Assembly: GCF_026127265.1 (NCBI RefSeq)
Contig: NZ_WWFG01000004.1
Span: 1 to 64,000 of the forward strand
Source of the DNA: Nostoc sp. KVJ3
GTDB taxonomy: Bacteria > Cyanobacteriota > Cyanobacteriia > Cyanobacteriales > Nostocaceae
Length of the DNA stretch: 64,000 bases
Direction of reading: 5' to 3'
Positions 35,701-43,144 of the stretch are shown here, piece by piece (positions within the stretch are counted from its first letter, which is position 1; every line of letters begins with the position of its first letter). The notes beneath the pieces were generated by a model that made no database searches, was not told where the DNA came from, and saw only the letters and a program-made list of their open reading frames with translations. The position numbers and the translations under genes are program-made.

Positions 35701-35864
35701 TCTTTTAGCTGTGGGTTAAGATGGGCTGATAGGCTAAACTGCTCTACCAGTTCATTGGTACTTCTCCCGTACATATTCCCGCCAATTATTTTGGCTTTCT
35801 CTTTCTCAAGCACATATTTAGTAGTGCCACGGAATGATTTGTTAGCTTTGACTTTGGTAATCAT
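32736..35864 (-). CDS. MOBP-like relaxase fused to a TOPRIM primase domain
   Basis: 1042 aa. The N-terminal relaxase has a candidate nicking Tyr17 (TTKYVLE) and the His cluster H134-x-D-x2-H139-x-H141-x-H143 followed by IV. The middle (about 350-690) is coiled coil containing 61-aa tandem repeats. The C-terminal ~250 residues form a DUF3991/TOPRIM-like module (LQNYLTQKRGL, VYLCSSPIDALT, RIGLAFNNDDLG). It would nick oriT, stay attached to the 5' end and, through its primase part, prime the complementary strand. It overlaps the MobC-like gene by 23 nt. Confidence 0.85.
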   Translation of the reverse strand: MITKVKANKSFRGTTKYVLEKEKAKIIGGNMYGRSTNELVEQFSLSAHLNPQLKDPCYHLMLSVPKNDRTLNDDELANLSQRHLASVIVLSRLQGDESQVKQPDKRITDTKLNQLVDEFIESELPAYDFFIARHSDKEHDHTHIVASRVNNLDGKSIRTWNNYAHSEHSARLLEREFQLTPVQSSWESKQKAMTRNQLERVESLGLPGEEIMRRAIEQVAADKPTMPQLIEQLWREHQVKAIVSYYGHGGVRGIKFGIDIGSVNEDGSPRLLWKQGGNLNKYKCSFTKLQTELGINYYPLRDDSEIKYLNNFLESVDNSQVNQQIISTIFPKEAQAETKHQLNPAKSDAKQRASSELINTISDLIEQSVVESTLSETLPQLTEQLSQYHQQLANNKTILDDLGSAIADVEQRLVSQRAVDAIANFIEQSAVNDALIETLPQLAEQLSQYRQQSDAGRTAFDELLAAITQELQSHTEKKAILSISDYIEQSTVESALTEAVLELTQQLSQYKEQLVTAKTTFNDLDAVLATELQSYLEKKAILSISDYIEQSTVESALTEAVLELTQQLSQYKEQLVTAKTTFNDLDAVLATELQSYLEKKAILSISDYIEQSTIESALTEAVLELTQQLSQYKEELVTAKATFNDLDAVLTTELQSYLEKRAISSIYDYVEQSTVESALTETVLELTQQLSQSQQQLSAGRTIFDDLEAAIVYLEQLHRSQKPVDAIALNQTPTITTDKPKLKDNLPADLYEYYSTDLQNLLVTDRDKEIAIKALLDNKLAQDVKEIILASPAGWTTDEAKALVLIANNKLASNREQKQSSPQFTPPPEDESLRPVLQNYLTQKRGLTNFLVEPLQRQGLGYIDQQRRVVFIKRDLNGEKSGALIWDTARLDNRCTEYPENSSWLRPAKGDRSDGWFHLLLGVSADDKIERVYLCSSPIDALTMAEIDSKRHLGQPLPRTMYMAVDDPNDLPFELLRNINRIGLAFNNDDLGNEASQVVQKMLPVAKRIAPSGLTWNEILIEQQQQQQDILEQKQPKRGFSR
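33890..34440. repeat. 183-bp tandem repeats in the relaxase gene
   Basis: Three consecutive units begin at the shared word TAGATATGAT-type sites 33891, 34074 and 34257, exactly 183 bp apart, each encoding 61 residues (core LEKKAILSISDYIEQST, then VLELTQQLSQYKEQLV). Adjacent units are nearly identical; more diverged units extend to about 34800. Recent unequal exchange is likely. Confidence 0.85.
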
Positions 35865-36294
35865 TGCGCTGCACCTCTTCCGTAGGTTGAGTGAGTAATT
35901 GGCGAGTCTGTTCTAAAAGTGCGGTCAGTTCTTCAAGAGTTTTCAGATATGATTTCACTTCATTACTCAGAGGTTGGCTACCAATTTTCACAGCTTCGTT
36001 AATAGCCCTAGTCTGCTGATTCAGGTTGTTGCCAATCTTCTTTAGCTCGTAGATAGCCTGTCGGTTCACTTCGGGAATGACTAACTTAGGATGTGGTAAA
36101 GGATAGTCAAATAATCTCGCTCTAATATAGTCACTTTGCACCACTCCACTACACCGTTGCTCTAGTCTAGCTTTCTCGGCATAGCTAGCCCTAAACGTGA
36201 TGGTTACTTCTCGCTTTTCATCTGGTGCTACTGACCGATTGGTTAATGTGTCAGCTAATTGATTACTGAGATTGGTACGGGGGTCTGGCTGCAT
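35842..36294 (-). CDS. MobC-like relaxosome accessory protein
   Basis: 150 aa. N-terminal RHH-type region (KREVTITFRASYAEKARLEQ, then SDYIRARLF) and the helical region RQAIYELKKIGNNLNQQTRA, a hallmark of MobC/MbeC-type proteins. These bind oriT and help the relaxase open it. The gene is first of the mobilisation operon, directly facing the candidate oriT at 36.3-36.5 kb. The 23-nt overlap with the relaxase gene supports coupling. Confidence 0.8.
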   Translation of the reverse strand: MQPDPRTNLSNQLADTLTNRSVAPDEKREVTITFRASYAEKARLEQRCSGVVQSDYIRARLFDYPLPHPKLVIPEVNRQAIYELKKIGNNLNQQTRAINEAVKIGSQPLSNEVKSYLKTLEELTALLEQTRQLLTQPTEEVQRNDYQSQS

Positions 36295-36334
36295 AAATAG
36301 TTAGGCGTTTAGCTATTTCAATATTTATTTTTCA

Positions 36335-36540
36335 CCGGGTTATTCGCTGTAGCTGCTATGGCACGCAGTGCCGCGCAGGTAGGCGAATAACCCGGAAATC
36401 TCTTGACTTATTCACCCCTTGGGAAGAATAGTTTTTTGGGGGTTTGGGGGATACCCCCAACAAGCAAACACACCGCTTTTACCGAAGGTAAAAGTAGCAC
36501 GTAGTGCGTTATGGTGTATTGCTTGCCTCACCCCCCCACG
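36335..36540. other. Candidate origin of transfer (oriT)
   Basis: This gene-free stretch between divergent mob operons carries several inverted repeats. CCGGGTTATTCGC (36335-36347) pairs with GCGAATAACCCGG (36383-36395). CTTTTACC (36476-36483) pairs with GGTAAAAG (36487-36494), nested inside AGCAAACACACC and GGTGTATTGCTT. Location next to a MobC-like gene supports oriT; the nick site cannot be read from sequence alone. No convincing ORF lies between 36295 and 36838. Confidence 0.6.
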
Positions 36541-36838
36541 ACAGGACTAGGGTAAACCAGAACCAGGGGGCACAACGGGAGGCTGGGGGAGTAAGAGACT
36601 TTGGCGAACCACGAGTGGCTGTCTGCAATTACCTCGGTGTAACCGAGGGCAGGGTCTGTTTAACAATGCTGCCAACAGCCTTTGATACTAAGAATGTTGA
36701 TTCATGGGTAACTGCTTTTTTAGACTAGTCTACCTCACGAGGATACAAACCCTTTTTTGTTGATATTTGTCACATCACGACAAGAAACTTAAACTTTTTC
36801 TGACCACGACTTTTTTACAATGGAATAATTTATTACTA

Positions 36839-37342
36839 ATGCTGAATATGTCGCGCAAACCGAAAGCTGTCCCTTTATCAAAAATAGAAGATATTCAAAC
36901 CAGTCTTAAACAGAAAGCCGCGACTCCTAAAACTATCAGCCTGTCAGATTTAGTTCTCAGTTTGGCTAAACCTATTCAAGATATGTTAGACGCTGGCTAC
37001 TCCTATGACGATGTTTCTGATGTGTTTAAAGGTCATGGGGTAGAACTAGCGGCCAGTGGTCTGAAGAGTTTTCATAAAAAAGCTTCAACAATAACGGAGA
37101 ATAGTTCGAGTAATGAATCATCAGATAAAGCGGTTGATGAATCAGTTAATTCTGACTCCGAGCCAGAATTAACTGATTCATCAACCTCAACTAATGATGA
37201 CATTCCACCAGTAAAGCCGGATAGTTCATCACAGAATAGTAGTGAACCATCCGACTCATCACCATCTCAAACTACGAAACGCAAAAAAACAACACCTAAG
37301 ACTTCTGCCCAATTTAATATCACCGATAGGAGTGAAATATGA
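36839..37342 (+). CDS. Small mobilisation accessory protein with acidic Ser-rich tail
   Basis: About 167 aa from the ATG at 36839 (36848 also possible). The part KTISLSDLVLSLAKPIQDML, then GYSYDDVSDVFKGHGVELAA, looks like a small HTH that reads as a DNA-binding mobilisation or partition accessory. The last ~75 residues are Ser/Asp-rich and probably disordered. It overlaps the ATPase gene that follows by 4 nt, forming a plus-strand operon divergent from the relaxase genes. Confidence 0.6.
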   Translation: MLNMSRKPKAVPLSKIEDIQTSLKQKAATPKTISLSDLVLSLAKPIQDMLDAGYSYDDVSDVFKGHGVELAASGLKSFHKKASTITENSSSNESSDKAVDESVNSDSEPELTDSSTSTNDDIPPVKPDSSSQNSSEPSDSSPSQTTKRKKTTPKTSAQFNITDRSEI

Positions 37343-38160
37343 AACGCATCGTGATGATACTGGGGGGCAAGGGTGGTACAGGTAAGACTGCCTTTACTCG
37401 CTTACTGCTGGATGTAATGCACAATAAAAGCATTAATTATCTAGCTTATGATGCAGATACAGAGAATCCAGAACTGTACGAATACTATCAAAACTTTGGC
37501 TCAGGGGTAAGGCTGCTGAACTTCCTGGAGGTGGCAGAGGCGAAACGCTTCTTTACGGAAATTAAAGCGGAATCACCCGACTCAATAATAGTAGATATGC
37601 CGGGGGCATCAAGCAATAAAACTAGGGAGATTATCAGTAAGTTTGGGCTATTCAAGATTGCAGGTGATTTGGGTTATCGGGTAACGCTAGTGACTGTGCT
37701 TAACCTTGGGTACTCAGTCATCACTAGCTTAAAAACTATGGCTGAGTTCTGTAGCGATAAGGCAGATTATGTAGTGGTAAAAAATCTCTGCTGGGATAAA
37801 GGTTCAGGTTTTCAGCGCTGGGAGAATAGCAAAACATCGGCAGCTATAGCCGAACTAAAAGGTATAGAAATAGAAATGCCAGAGCTAGACTACTCGACCT
37901 TTGACACGTTGACAGAGAAAGGTCTACCTTACTCGGCTGCTACTGAAGAGAATGGATTTCCTTTTGGGGATTACCTATTGGTCAGTGGGTTTTTAGATCA
38001 GGCTAAACCAGAGCTTGAAAAAGCTGGGGCTTATCTAGGGTTACAACAACTATCAGTTATACCAGATGCTTTAGAGAAGGCTACAACATCAAAACAGACA
38101 AAAGTTACTGCGTCTACTTCTCGTCGAGGTCAGAAGAAAACTAATGAGCAACAACAATAA
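37339..38160 (+). CDS. ParA/VirC1/TraL-type P-loop ATPase
   Basis: 273 aa. Walker A near 9-16 (GGKGGTGKT), DADTENPELYEYY after strand 2 and IIVDMPG as Walker B. The context, between an oriT-side HTH protein and coiled-coil proteins, resembles the ATPases that recruit relaxosomes (VirC1, TraL) rather than the plasmid partition ParA, which this replicon has separately at 28.1 kb. Basic tail (TSRRGQKKTNEQQQ). Overlaps the next start by 17 nt. Confidence 0.75.
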   Translation: MKRIVMILGGKGGTGKTAFTRLLLDVMHNKSINYLAYDADTENPELYEYYQNFGSGVRLLNFLEVAEAKRFFTEIKAESPDSIIVDMPGASSNKTREIISKFGLFKIAGDLGYRVTLVTVLNLGYSVITSLKTMAEFCSDKADYVVVKNLCWDKGSGFQRWENSKTSAAIAELKGIEIEMPELDYSTFDTLTEKGLPYSAATEENGFPFGDYLLVSGFLDQAKPELEKAGAYLGLQQLSVIPDALEKATTSKQTKVTASTSRRGQKKTNEQQQ

Positions 38161-38659
38161 TGGCAACGGCAATCACAGCAATCCTTACTCTGAAACTGCC
38201 GATTTAGTTGAGAGCAGTGAACTGGGTGAGGTGAAGATAGCACTGGGGAGATTATATAGAGAGTTTGAAAGTTTTAAGCAATCACAGAAAACTGAACGCG
38301 AAAGAGATAGGGCAGAGTTACAAGCATGGGCGCAAACGAATTTAATTCAGAATCAACTCCTCAGCAAAGCGATGGTGACAATCGAGATGCTGACGACCGA
38401 ATTGAAGAATCAGAATCTCTCCTCGAACGAGTACGAGCAGAGCAACGAGAATTTTCGGCAAGAATTAACTCCCTTACTAACGCAGTTAAAGAATACGCCC
38501 AAGTCCTCAGCGACATTAGAGAGCTTAGAGTTCAAAGGGCTAAAGAGCGAGATAACAGAATTAAAGCAGAACTGGAATCAACTGTTGAATCACACGAAGA
38601 ACTTGACTACGGTTATTCAGGAGTTGAAGAACAGCCCTCCCCCCAACCCATCACCATAG
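38144..38659 (+). CDS. Coiled-coil mobilisation protein, overlapping reading frame 1
   Basis: 171 aa with a polar start (SNNNNGNGNHSNP), a long charged coiled coil (residues 30-165) and an ending NSPPPNPSP. It resembles small coiled-coil Mob accessory proteins. From 38326 to its stop the same DNA is also read in a second frame by a gene encoding a membrane protein. Both frames look like helical proteins, so neither can be dismissed as a shadow. I think this one is certain because it is coupled to the ATPase gene. Confidence 0.6.
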   Translation: MSNNNNGNGNHSNPYSETADLVESSELGEVKIALGRLYREFESFKQSQKTERERDRAELQAWAQTNLIQNQLLSKAMVTIEMLTTELKNQNLSSNEYEQSNENFRQELTPLLTQLKNTPKSSATLESLEFKGLKSEITELKQNWNQLLNHTKNLTTVIQELKNSPPPNPSP

Positions 38660-38886
38660 AGAAAGAGGTTTATCGCGCTGAACCCATAAGTAAATATGGG
38701 ACGATGGGGTTGTTTACTGCATTATTTACTTTGTTGATTTTCCTTGGATTCAATCAATTTATTCCGGTAAATATCTCGAACGATATCGACATCTATTTGA
38801 GAGCAATTTTGCAGCGTACAGATTATAGTAATGCCAAGCTACAACGGGTAGAAAAGCGTTTGGGGACTGACCGAAATCGAAGATGA
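38326..38886 (+). CDS. Coiled-coil membrane protein, overlapping reading frame 2
   Basis: 186 aa starting inside the previous gene, sharing 334 nt with it in another frame. Residues 20-95 are coiled coil (EESESLLERVRAEQREFSAR), then a linker, one membrane segment (GLFTALFTLLIFLGFNQF, near 127-144) and a basic tail. The non-overlapping part past 38659 is plainly coding. Its ATG has only a weak ribosome site (GGGCAGAG). ColE1 mob genes overlap in a similar way. Alternatively a frameshift could fuse the two. Confidence 0.6.
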   Translation: MGANEFNSESTPQQSDGDNRDADDRIEESESLLERVRAEQREFSARINSLTNAVKEYAQVLSDIRELRVQRAKERDNRIKAELESTVESHEELDYGYSGVEEQPSPQPITIEKEVYRAEPISKYGTMGLFTALFTLLIFLGFNQFIPVNISNDIDIYLRAILQRTDYSNAKLQRVEKRLGTDRNRR

Positions 38887-38965
38887 AGGGCAAGATATAG
38901 CGATTGGGGCAAACAAGCTTAAGGTAATACTTGCCCCAATCATACAAATAATTAGAGATAAGAAT

Positions 38966-39160
38966 CTACAAGTTTACCTTGAGTTGACCACTTCTCATCA
39001 AGAAGTCTGCAAGCAACATAGACAACTTTTTGACTTCTTTACGCTTGCGTTTTCCATTTATCCCCCAGCAACGGACAGTGAAATCACTTTGATAACCCAA
39101 GACAAGAGCAAGCTCGTCGTAAGTTAACTGCCACTTTTTCTTAAACTCAATTGGGTGCAT
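38966..39160 (-). CDS. Small HTH protein
   Basis: 64 aa. FKKKWQLTYDELALVLGY then SDFTVRCW is a compact helix-turn-helix, followed by a basic segment (GKRKRKEVKKL). It lies between the mob operon and the module B ATPase, convergent with the former, upstream of the latter's terminus only by 94 nt. Probably a regulator; no family named. Confidence 0.55.
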   Translation of the reverse strand: MHPIEFKKKWQLTYDELALVLGYQSDFTVRCWGINGKRKRKEVKKLSMLLADFLMRSGQLKVNL

Positions 39161-39253
39161 AGATGTAAATCCATTACTAGGATTCAGGCTTTTGATGTCT
39201 TGATATCTTTGAACTAAGTGCTTTCTTAATGGCTTTTTGAGATTGCAGTAAGA

Positions 39254-41155
39254 TTAAAAAACGGTAAAGCCTAACTTCTCACTACCGTTCAATTGCTTGG
39301 ATTCTATAAGTTGTGCAATCGCACACCTTAAATAGCGAACACTAGGTTTCTCTTCGCCCCACTTTCGGCTATTTCTAATCGCAGCAAAGCTGACTGGTGT
39401 TGTCACGGCTGAAGTAACAATGTTTAAAATCTGCTCTTTATCAGCCTCAGAAATGCTGACGAATTCTACCTCTGCAATTTCAACATCTTGGGTAGGCTTT
39501 GAGAAAATAGACTCCAATTTATTAACTGCGTCATCTGGTGCAATTTTCTCCCCTCTGGGCATAACTGCTGGCTGGTGATGCTGCACCAATTCCGGGAAGA
39601 ATTTGAGTAATGTTCTAGCTGGATCTGGCTGACCATTTCCTGGGTGTAACTCTATCTTTAGCCAGTCAGGAATCATGCCGAGATTGCCACCGTTAACAGG
39701 TTCAGCAAAGTTATTAGGGTTGGCCTTAAAATATTCGCCACTGGCAACATTAATTTTTCGCAATCCGCCAGCGCTGACAGACTGAGCTACACACCCAATG
39801 AAGTTAACTGATTGCTTAAAGGTGTCTGCTAGTCCTGCTGTGGCCTTGCCAACCACAGAAGTTAAGTTAGAGCCATGCAACACAATGATTAATGTACCGC
39901 CACATTTGGCGAAGCGAGAAAGTAAATATTGAATAGCCCAGGTGCGATCGCTCTCATCAAGTAGGGACAGCAACCGCATAGCCTCATCAATCACTAACAG
40001 TAAGTTTTTGTGGGAATAAGGTTCACTTGCATCTAAGCCTTTAAGAAATTTAAGCAAGTCACGGGCGACTAATTTATCTGCACCGTCTGCATCTTTTTCC
40101 GGGTACTTAAGGGCAGAAATCAGATTGCAACTAAAGGGGTAAACATCCACCCCGGCTGTAAAGTATTGGGTGTTTAATCCCGAATCTAATGCTAGAGATA
40201 ATGTTGCCAAGATTGCTGCTAAGGTTCCCTTGCCACCTCGCTGAGTGCCAGCGATCGCAATGACTTGGGAACTCATCATGTCTTCGACTTGAAAACCACT
40301 TTTCGTTAAAGCCGCGATGAGTACGTTGGCTCTATTCGCCAGAGGGAGATTAGTTATAGTCTCTGGTGAAAGCCCATTAGCTGATGGCTGTAACTCCTCC
40401 GGTTTAGAAAGAGAAGCCGCTTGGTGAGTGTCCCGAATATCTACTTGTGGTGATTGAAATTGCTTAATATCTACGGTGGGTGGTAACTGGGTTTGAGCCT
40501 GTGCGATAGCACTTACCTCTGACAGATTCAGCCGGCTGTCAATGGTCACATCCTGTAAATGGAGAGCCATACTTTGATAAGTCGGTAGCTGACGACCCTT
40601 AAGCTTGCCAAACCAGCCAAACATCCAGCGATAAGCATAAAAGCGTTTTCCTGGTTCAACTTGGGTTAAATACTGCCCAATATTTTCAAATTCAGCTAGA
40701 AGAAAGGCGTACTCTTCAGCCTCGTGTCGCTCTAGAAATTTAACAGTATTAGCAAGATGATCCGCTTGATAATTGCTCCTAGAATCATAGTCACCAGCAC
40801 GGGCAACCGCGTCTATAAAGTTGCCACGTACAAATGGTATTGGTGCAATTTCTTTAGTGCGGTTGGAGTGTTCGACAACAAACCATAGCCATGCAGCACC
40901 ACCAATTAAACCACCAACTAGTGCCATTGGGTTGACCGCATAACAAACCGCTCCTATCCCAGAAGCCAGCAAGCCAAGTACACGGGTCATGTCTGCTTCG
41001 TTCTCAGAAACTCGGGCCATTTCAAACAATTGCTCTTTTCTCTCTTGCAGCCATTGGGCGATATTTCCGGCTTCCAAGTGAGACAAATTAGGATATGATT
41101 CGCGCAAATGTTCAGTTTCTTTGGTTGTAATTTTTGGGATATTGTTACTTTGCAT
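39254..41155 (-). CDS. Membrane-anchored FtsK/VirD4-like ATPase, module B
   Basis: 633 aa. Two membrane segments at about 57-95, a helical region, then an ATPase domain with an unusual Walker A at 302-311 (AGTQRGGKGT) and Walker B LLLVIDEA at 385-392. A C-terminal winged-helix-like part (VRYLRCAIAQLIESKQL) resembles that of the module A ATPase. Both lie at the end of their operons. Here a relaxase is on the same former plasmid, so a coupling function for transfer is possible, as is DNA pumping in segregation. Confidence 0.7.
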   Translation of the reverse strand: MQSNNIPKITTKETEHLRESYPNLSHLEAGNIAQWLQERKEQLFEMARVSENEADMTRVLGLLASGIGAVCYAVNPMALVGGLIGGAAWLWFVVEHSNRTKEIAPIPFVRGNFIDAVARAGDYDSRSNYQADHLANTVKFLERHEAEEYAFLLAEFENIGQYLTQVEPGKRFYAYRWMFGWFGKLKGRQLPTYQSMALHLQDVTIDSRLNLSEVSAIAQAQTQLPPTVDIKQFQSPQVDIRDTHQAASLSKPEELQPSANGLSPETITNLPLANRANVLIAALTKSGFQVEDMMSSQVIAIAGTQRGGKGTLAAILATLSLALDSGLNTQYFTAGVDVYPFSCNLISALKYPEKDADGADKLVARDLLKFLKGLDASEPYSHKNLLLVIDEAMRLLSLLDESDRTWAIQYLLSRFAKCGGTLIIVLHGSNLTSVVGKATAGLADTFKQSVNFIGCVAQSVSAGGLRKINVASGEYFKANPNNFAEPVNGGNLGMIPDWLKIELHPGNGQPDPARTLLKFFPELVQHHQPAVMPRGEKIAPDDAVNKLESIFSKPTQDVEIAEVEFVSISEADKEQILNIVTSAVTTPVSFAAIRNSRKWGEEKPSVRYLRCAIAQLIESKQLNGSEKLGFTVF

Positions 41156-41220
41156 AAAACAAATGCCCTGTTAAGTAGTGAGTGCCGCTCAATGTAGAGA
41201 GTTGTTGAGCGGCACGAGCT

Positions 41221-41937
41221 TTAATCTTTGGTCAAGCGCCAGATGGCAAACCCAATTTCACCCGCCATCATTGTGCCGATGTTAAACAAGATGCAGCCCA
41301 AAATCATGAATGGGGCTGTAAATTCAAACGGGTTACGAGCCGCAAAGGTGGTGACAATATCGAACACCCAAACCGCAATCACAACCAGCCCTGCACTAGA
41401 GCGATCGCGTGTACCTGCGGTCTTATAATCCTTCCAAAGCTCACCAACAAGGTCAATCTTGCCACTAGGCTTGGTTTCAAGCTCATAAACCATGTGGTCT
41501 TGAAGCTCCCGCCTAGCTGAATCTGGGTTTTTACCGCGTAGGGCATGGGCTTCAATTACCTGAACACCTACAGAAATTATGAATGCCAGGTAAAAGAGAG
41601 GGTTGAACGCTGCAAACGGCACATTTACCCAATTCCAAGTCGGCTCAAACCACGGGCAAACAGGCGGCCCTTGAAAGATTAATTGCCAAGTTGAATCAGC
41701 ACTTATTATGGAACCACCGATAAATAAAATCCCTCCAACTAACGCACGACCCGCACCACCGTTAGCAACAAACTGATTAACGATCGCGGCGGCTGCCCTA
41801 ATGGGTAAACCAACAATCATCACAACAGCCTTGGCGCAAAAATCGATGATTTCACCAAGCGTTCGCTTCTTACCCTTGGGTTTACCATCAGTGTTACCAG
41901 TACTATTACTTTCTGCACCAGATGTTCCTAATGCCAT
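41221..41937 (-). CDS. Multi-pass membrane protein, module B
   Basis: 238 aa with about four to five hydrophobic segments (VVMIVGLPIRAAAAIV, ALVGGILFIGGSII, FYLAFIISVGVQVI, AGLVVIAVWVFDIV, FMILGCILFNIGTMM). The short N-terminus is soluble. It shares one base with the gene upstream and lies 65 nt before the ATPase, matching the membrane-protein-then-ATPase order of module A. It probably forms a membrane platform with the ATPase. No family named. Confidence 0.6.
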   Translation of the reverse strand: MALGTSGAESNSTGNTDGKPKGKKRTLGEIIDFCAKAVVMIVGLPIRAAAAIVNQFVANGGAGRALVGGILFIGGSIISADSTWQLIFQGPPVCPWFEPTWNWVNVPFAAFNPLFYLAFIISVGVQVIEAHALRGKNPDSARRELQDHMVYELETKPSGKIDLVGELWKDYKTAGTRDRSSAGLVVIAVWVFDIVTTFAARNPFEFTAPFMILGCILFNIGTMMAGEIGFAIWRLTKD

Positions 41938-42347
41938 TATTTTCTCCTCACTGGTTTGATATTTTGAACGCTTTTACAAATCTCTTTAGCTTTGTACTTC
42001 CACTTCCAAATTCCTTCTTCAATTCGCCCAATACACCTACCCGTTGCGTCAAAAACATCAACAATCTCGTCATCTTGATAAAGGGTTGTGTCTGGTCTGG
42101 GATTGCGTTTACTGCTGTCAAAATAATTCGTGATTCTAAGTTTCCGAGTTGTGGGCATGACTCCTGCCTCATATAAGGCATCGCTGGTTTTAGCCCGTTC
42201 TTCTATACGAGATCGCTCTAATCCTTCGGTGGCTTTTAATCTCTCGGCTTCTGCATAAGCCCCCAACTTGGGTACTAAGGGGATGATTACAGGCAAGAAG
42301 CAGATACCTACACCAGCCAAGGCTAAATACAATTGCTTCTTGTACAT
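41937..42347 (-). CDS. Membrane-anchored small protein, module B
   Basis: 136 aa with an N-terminal membrane anchor (LYLALAGVGICFLPVIIPLV), a charged coiled stretch (AEAERLKATEGLERSRIEER) and a C-terminal domain with DEIVDVFDATGRCIGRIEEG, which could be a small beta fold. The gene overlaps the next by one base. No family recognised. Confidence 0.55.
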   Translation of the reverse strand: MYKKQLYLALAGVGICFLPVIIPLVPKLGAYAEAERLKATEGLERSRIEERAKTSDALYEAGVMPTTRKLRITNYFDSSKRNPRPDTTLYQDDEIVDVFDATGRCIGRIEEGIWKWKYKAKEICKSVQNIKPVRRK

Positions 42348-42348
42348 C

Positions 42349-42606
42349 TCACTGTGCCATTGCGCTGATTAGTGCAAACTTCTCCCATTGCTTTAACTCA
42401 TGCAGTCGAAGACATGCTGACTCGGCTTCATTGCTAGGAGCAGTAGAAGATTCACACTCTACCCATGCTTGATGAGCGATTTTTGCAATTAACCAGAGTG
42501 TGTCTGATTCGCTCATCTTTTCTAATCCTTCCCCCCATGTCTCACACATATCTTTAATGAGTGCATTGTCGTGAGAGAGGGAGTAATATCCTACTGGGTA
42601 CGCCAT
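42349..42606 (-). CDS. Small hypothetical protein, module B
   Basis: 85 aa from the ATG at 42606, which has AAAGGAT just upstream; an ATG at 42639 would add 11 residues. The sequence YPVGYYSLSHDNALIKDMC then LWLIAKIAHQAWVE is helical and soluble. It lies 1 nt before the membrane-anchored gene. Function unknown. Confidence 0.55.
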   Translation of the reverse strand: MAYPVGYYSLSHDNALIKDMCETWGEGLEKMSESDTLWLIAKIAHQAWVECESSTAPSNEAESACLRLHELKQWEKFALISAMAQ

Positions 42607-42696
42607 TTTGGTATCCTTTAATGTGTGTACTGATTTCATCCCTGATCTAAGTCACTTGTGCGAACGCTTTTCTTCTCCGGGCAAGCGTTCGCACAA

Positions 42697-42918
42697 TTAT
42701 TCTTCATCAGAACTGTTAGCGAGTTGTACTTTTTCAATGCCATCTAAAACTTCAGAAATTGATTGAATGGCATCATTCAAAACCAAGTCGTTTGATGTAG
42801 TAAAATGCTCTGATGTTTGCAGTCTCCTATATTCGGGAGTAGCTTGAATCAACCTTAAAGTTTGCTCAACACCAGCCAGAATGATTACTATTTCTTCTGT
42901 GCTAACATTGCTATTCAT
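42697..42918 (-). CDS. EQTLR-type small protein, module B
   Basis: 73 aa from the ATG at 42918, preferred over 42957 because GAGGTG precedes it. It shares EQTLR.(I/V)QA(T/S)P.Y, then SNDL....A(I/V)Q with the module A protein at 14136-14372. Its conservation between two diverged modules shows it is a core component. Function unknown. Confidence 0.65.
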   Translation of the reverse strand: MNSNVSTEEIVIILAGVEQTLRLIQATPEYRRLQTSEHFTTSNDLVLNDAIQSISEVLDGIEKVQLANSSDEE

Positions 42919-42949
42919 TTCGCACCTCGTTTGAAAGTTAAACTTGATA

Positions 42950-43144
42950 TTATTCACCTCTTATCGCCTCCAAATCTCCTAAGTTGATTTGATGATTGTT
43001 ATTGACAGAGAATCTTTCATTTACTACTTTCTCTAGAGCTTTTCTCAGCCAGTAAGCGGGGGTCGTGCCATCCATTTCTGCAAGCATTCTGATGGCTGGA
43101 GTCAAGTCTTGAGGAACGTTGTAATTAAGCCGCTTGGTTAACAT
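42950..43144 (-). CDS. Small ParR-like DNA-binding protein, module B
   Basis: 64 aa: KRLNYNVPQDLTPAIRMLAE then TPAYWLRKALEKVVNE has a ribbon-helix-helix pattern. It overlaps the actin gene by 20 nt, as expected of a ParM-ParR pair. The module A counterpart is at 14587-14817. It probably binds the GTTTCAT repeats upstream of the actin gene. Confidence 0.6.
   Translation of the reverse strand: MLTKRLNYNVPQDLTPAIRMLAEMDGTTPAYWLRKALEKVVNERFSVNNNHQINLGDLEAIRGE

Noticed and set aside
36504..36728. 74-aa plus-strand ORF in the oriT region
   Set aside because: Overlaps the inverted repeats, has no plausible ribosome site, and reads as random basic protein.
38144..38886. Programmed frameshift fusing the two overlapping mob ORFs
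   Set aside because: No slippery heptamer is evident, and both ORFs have their own start codons; kept only as an alternative.
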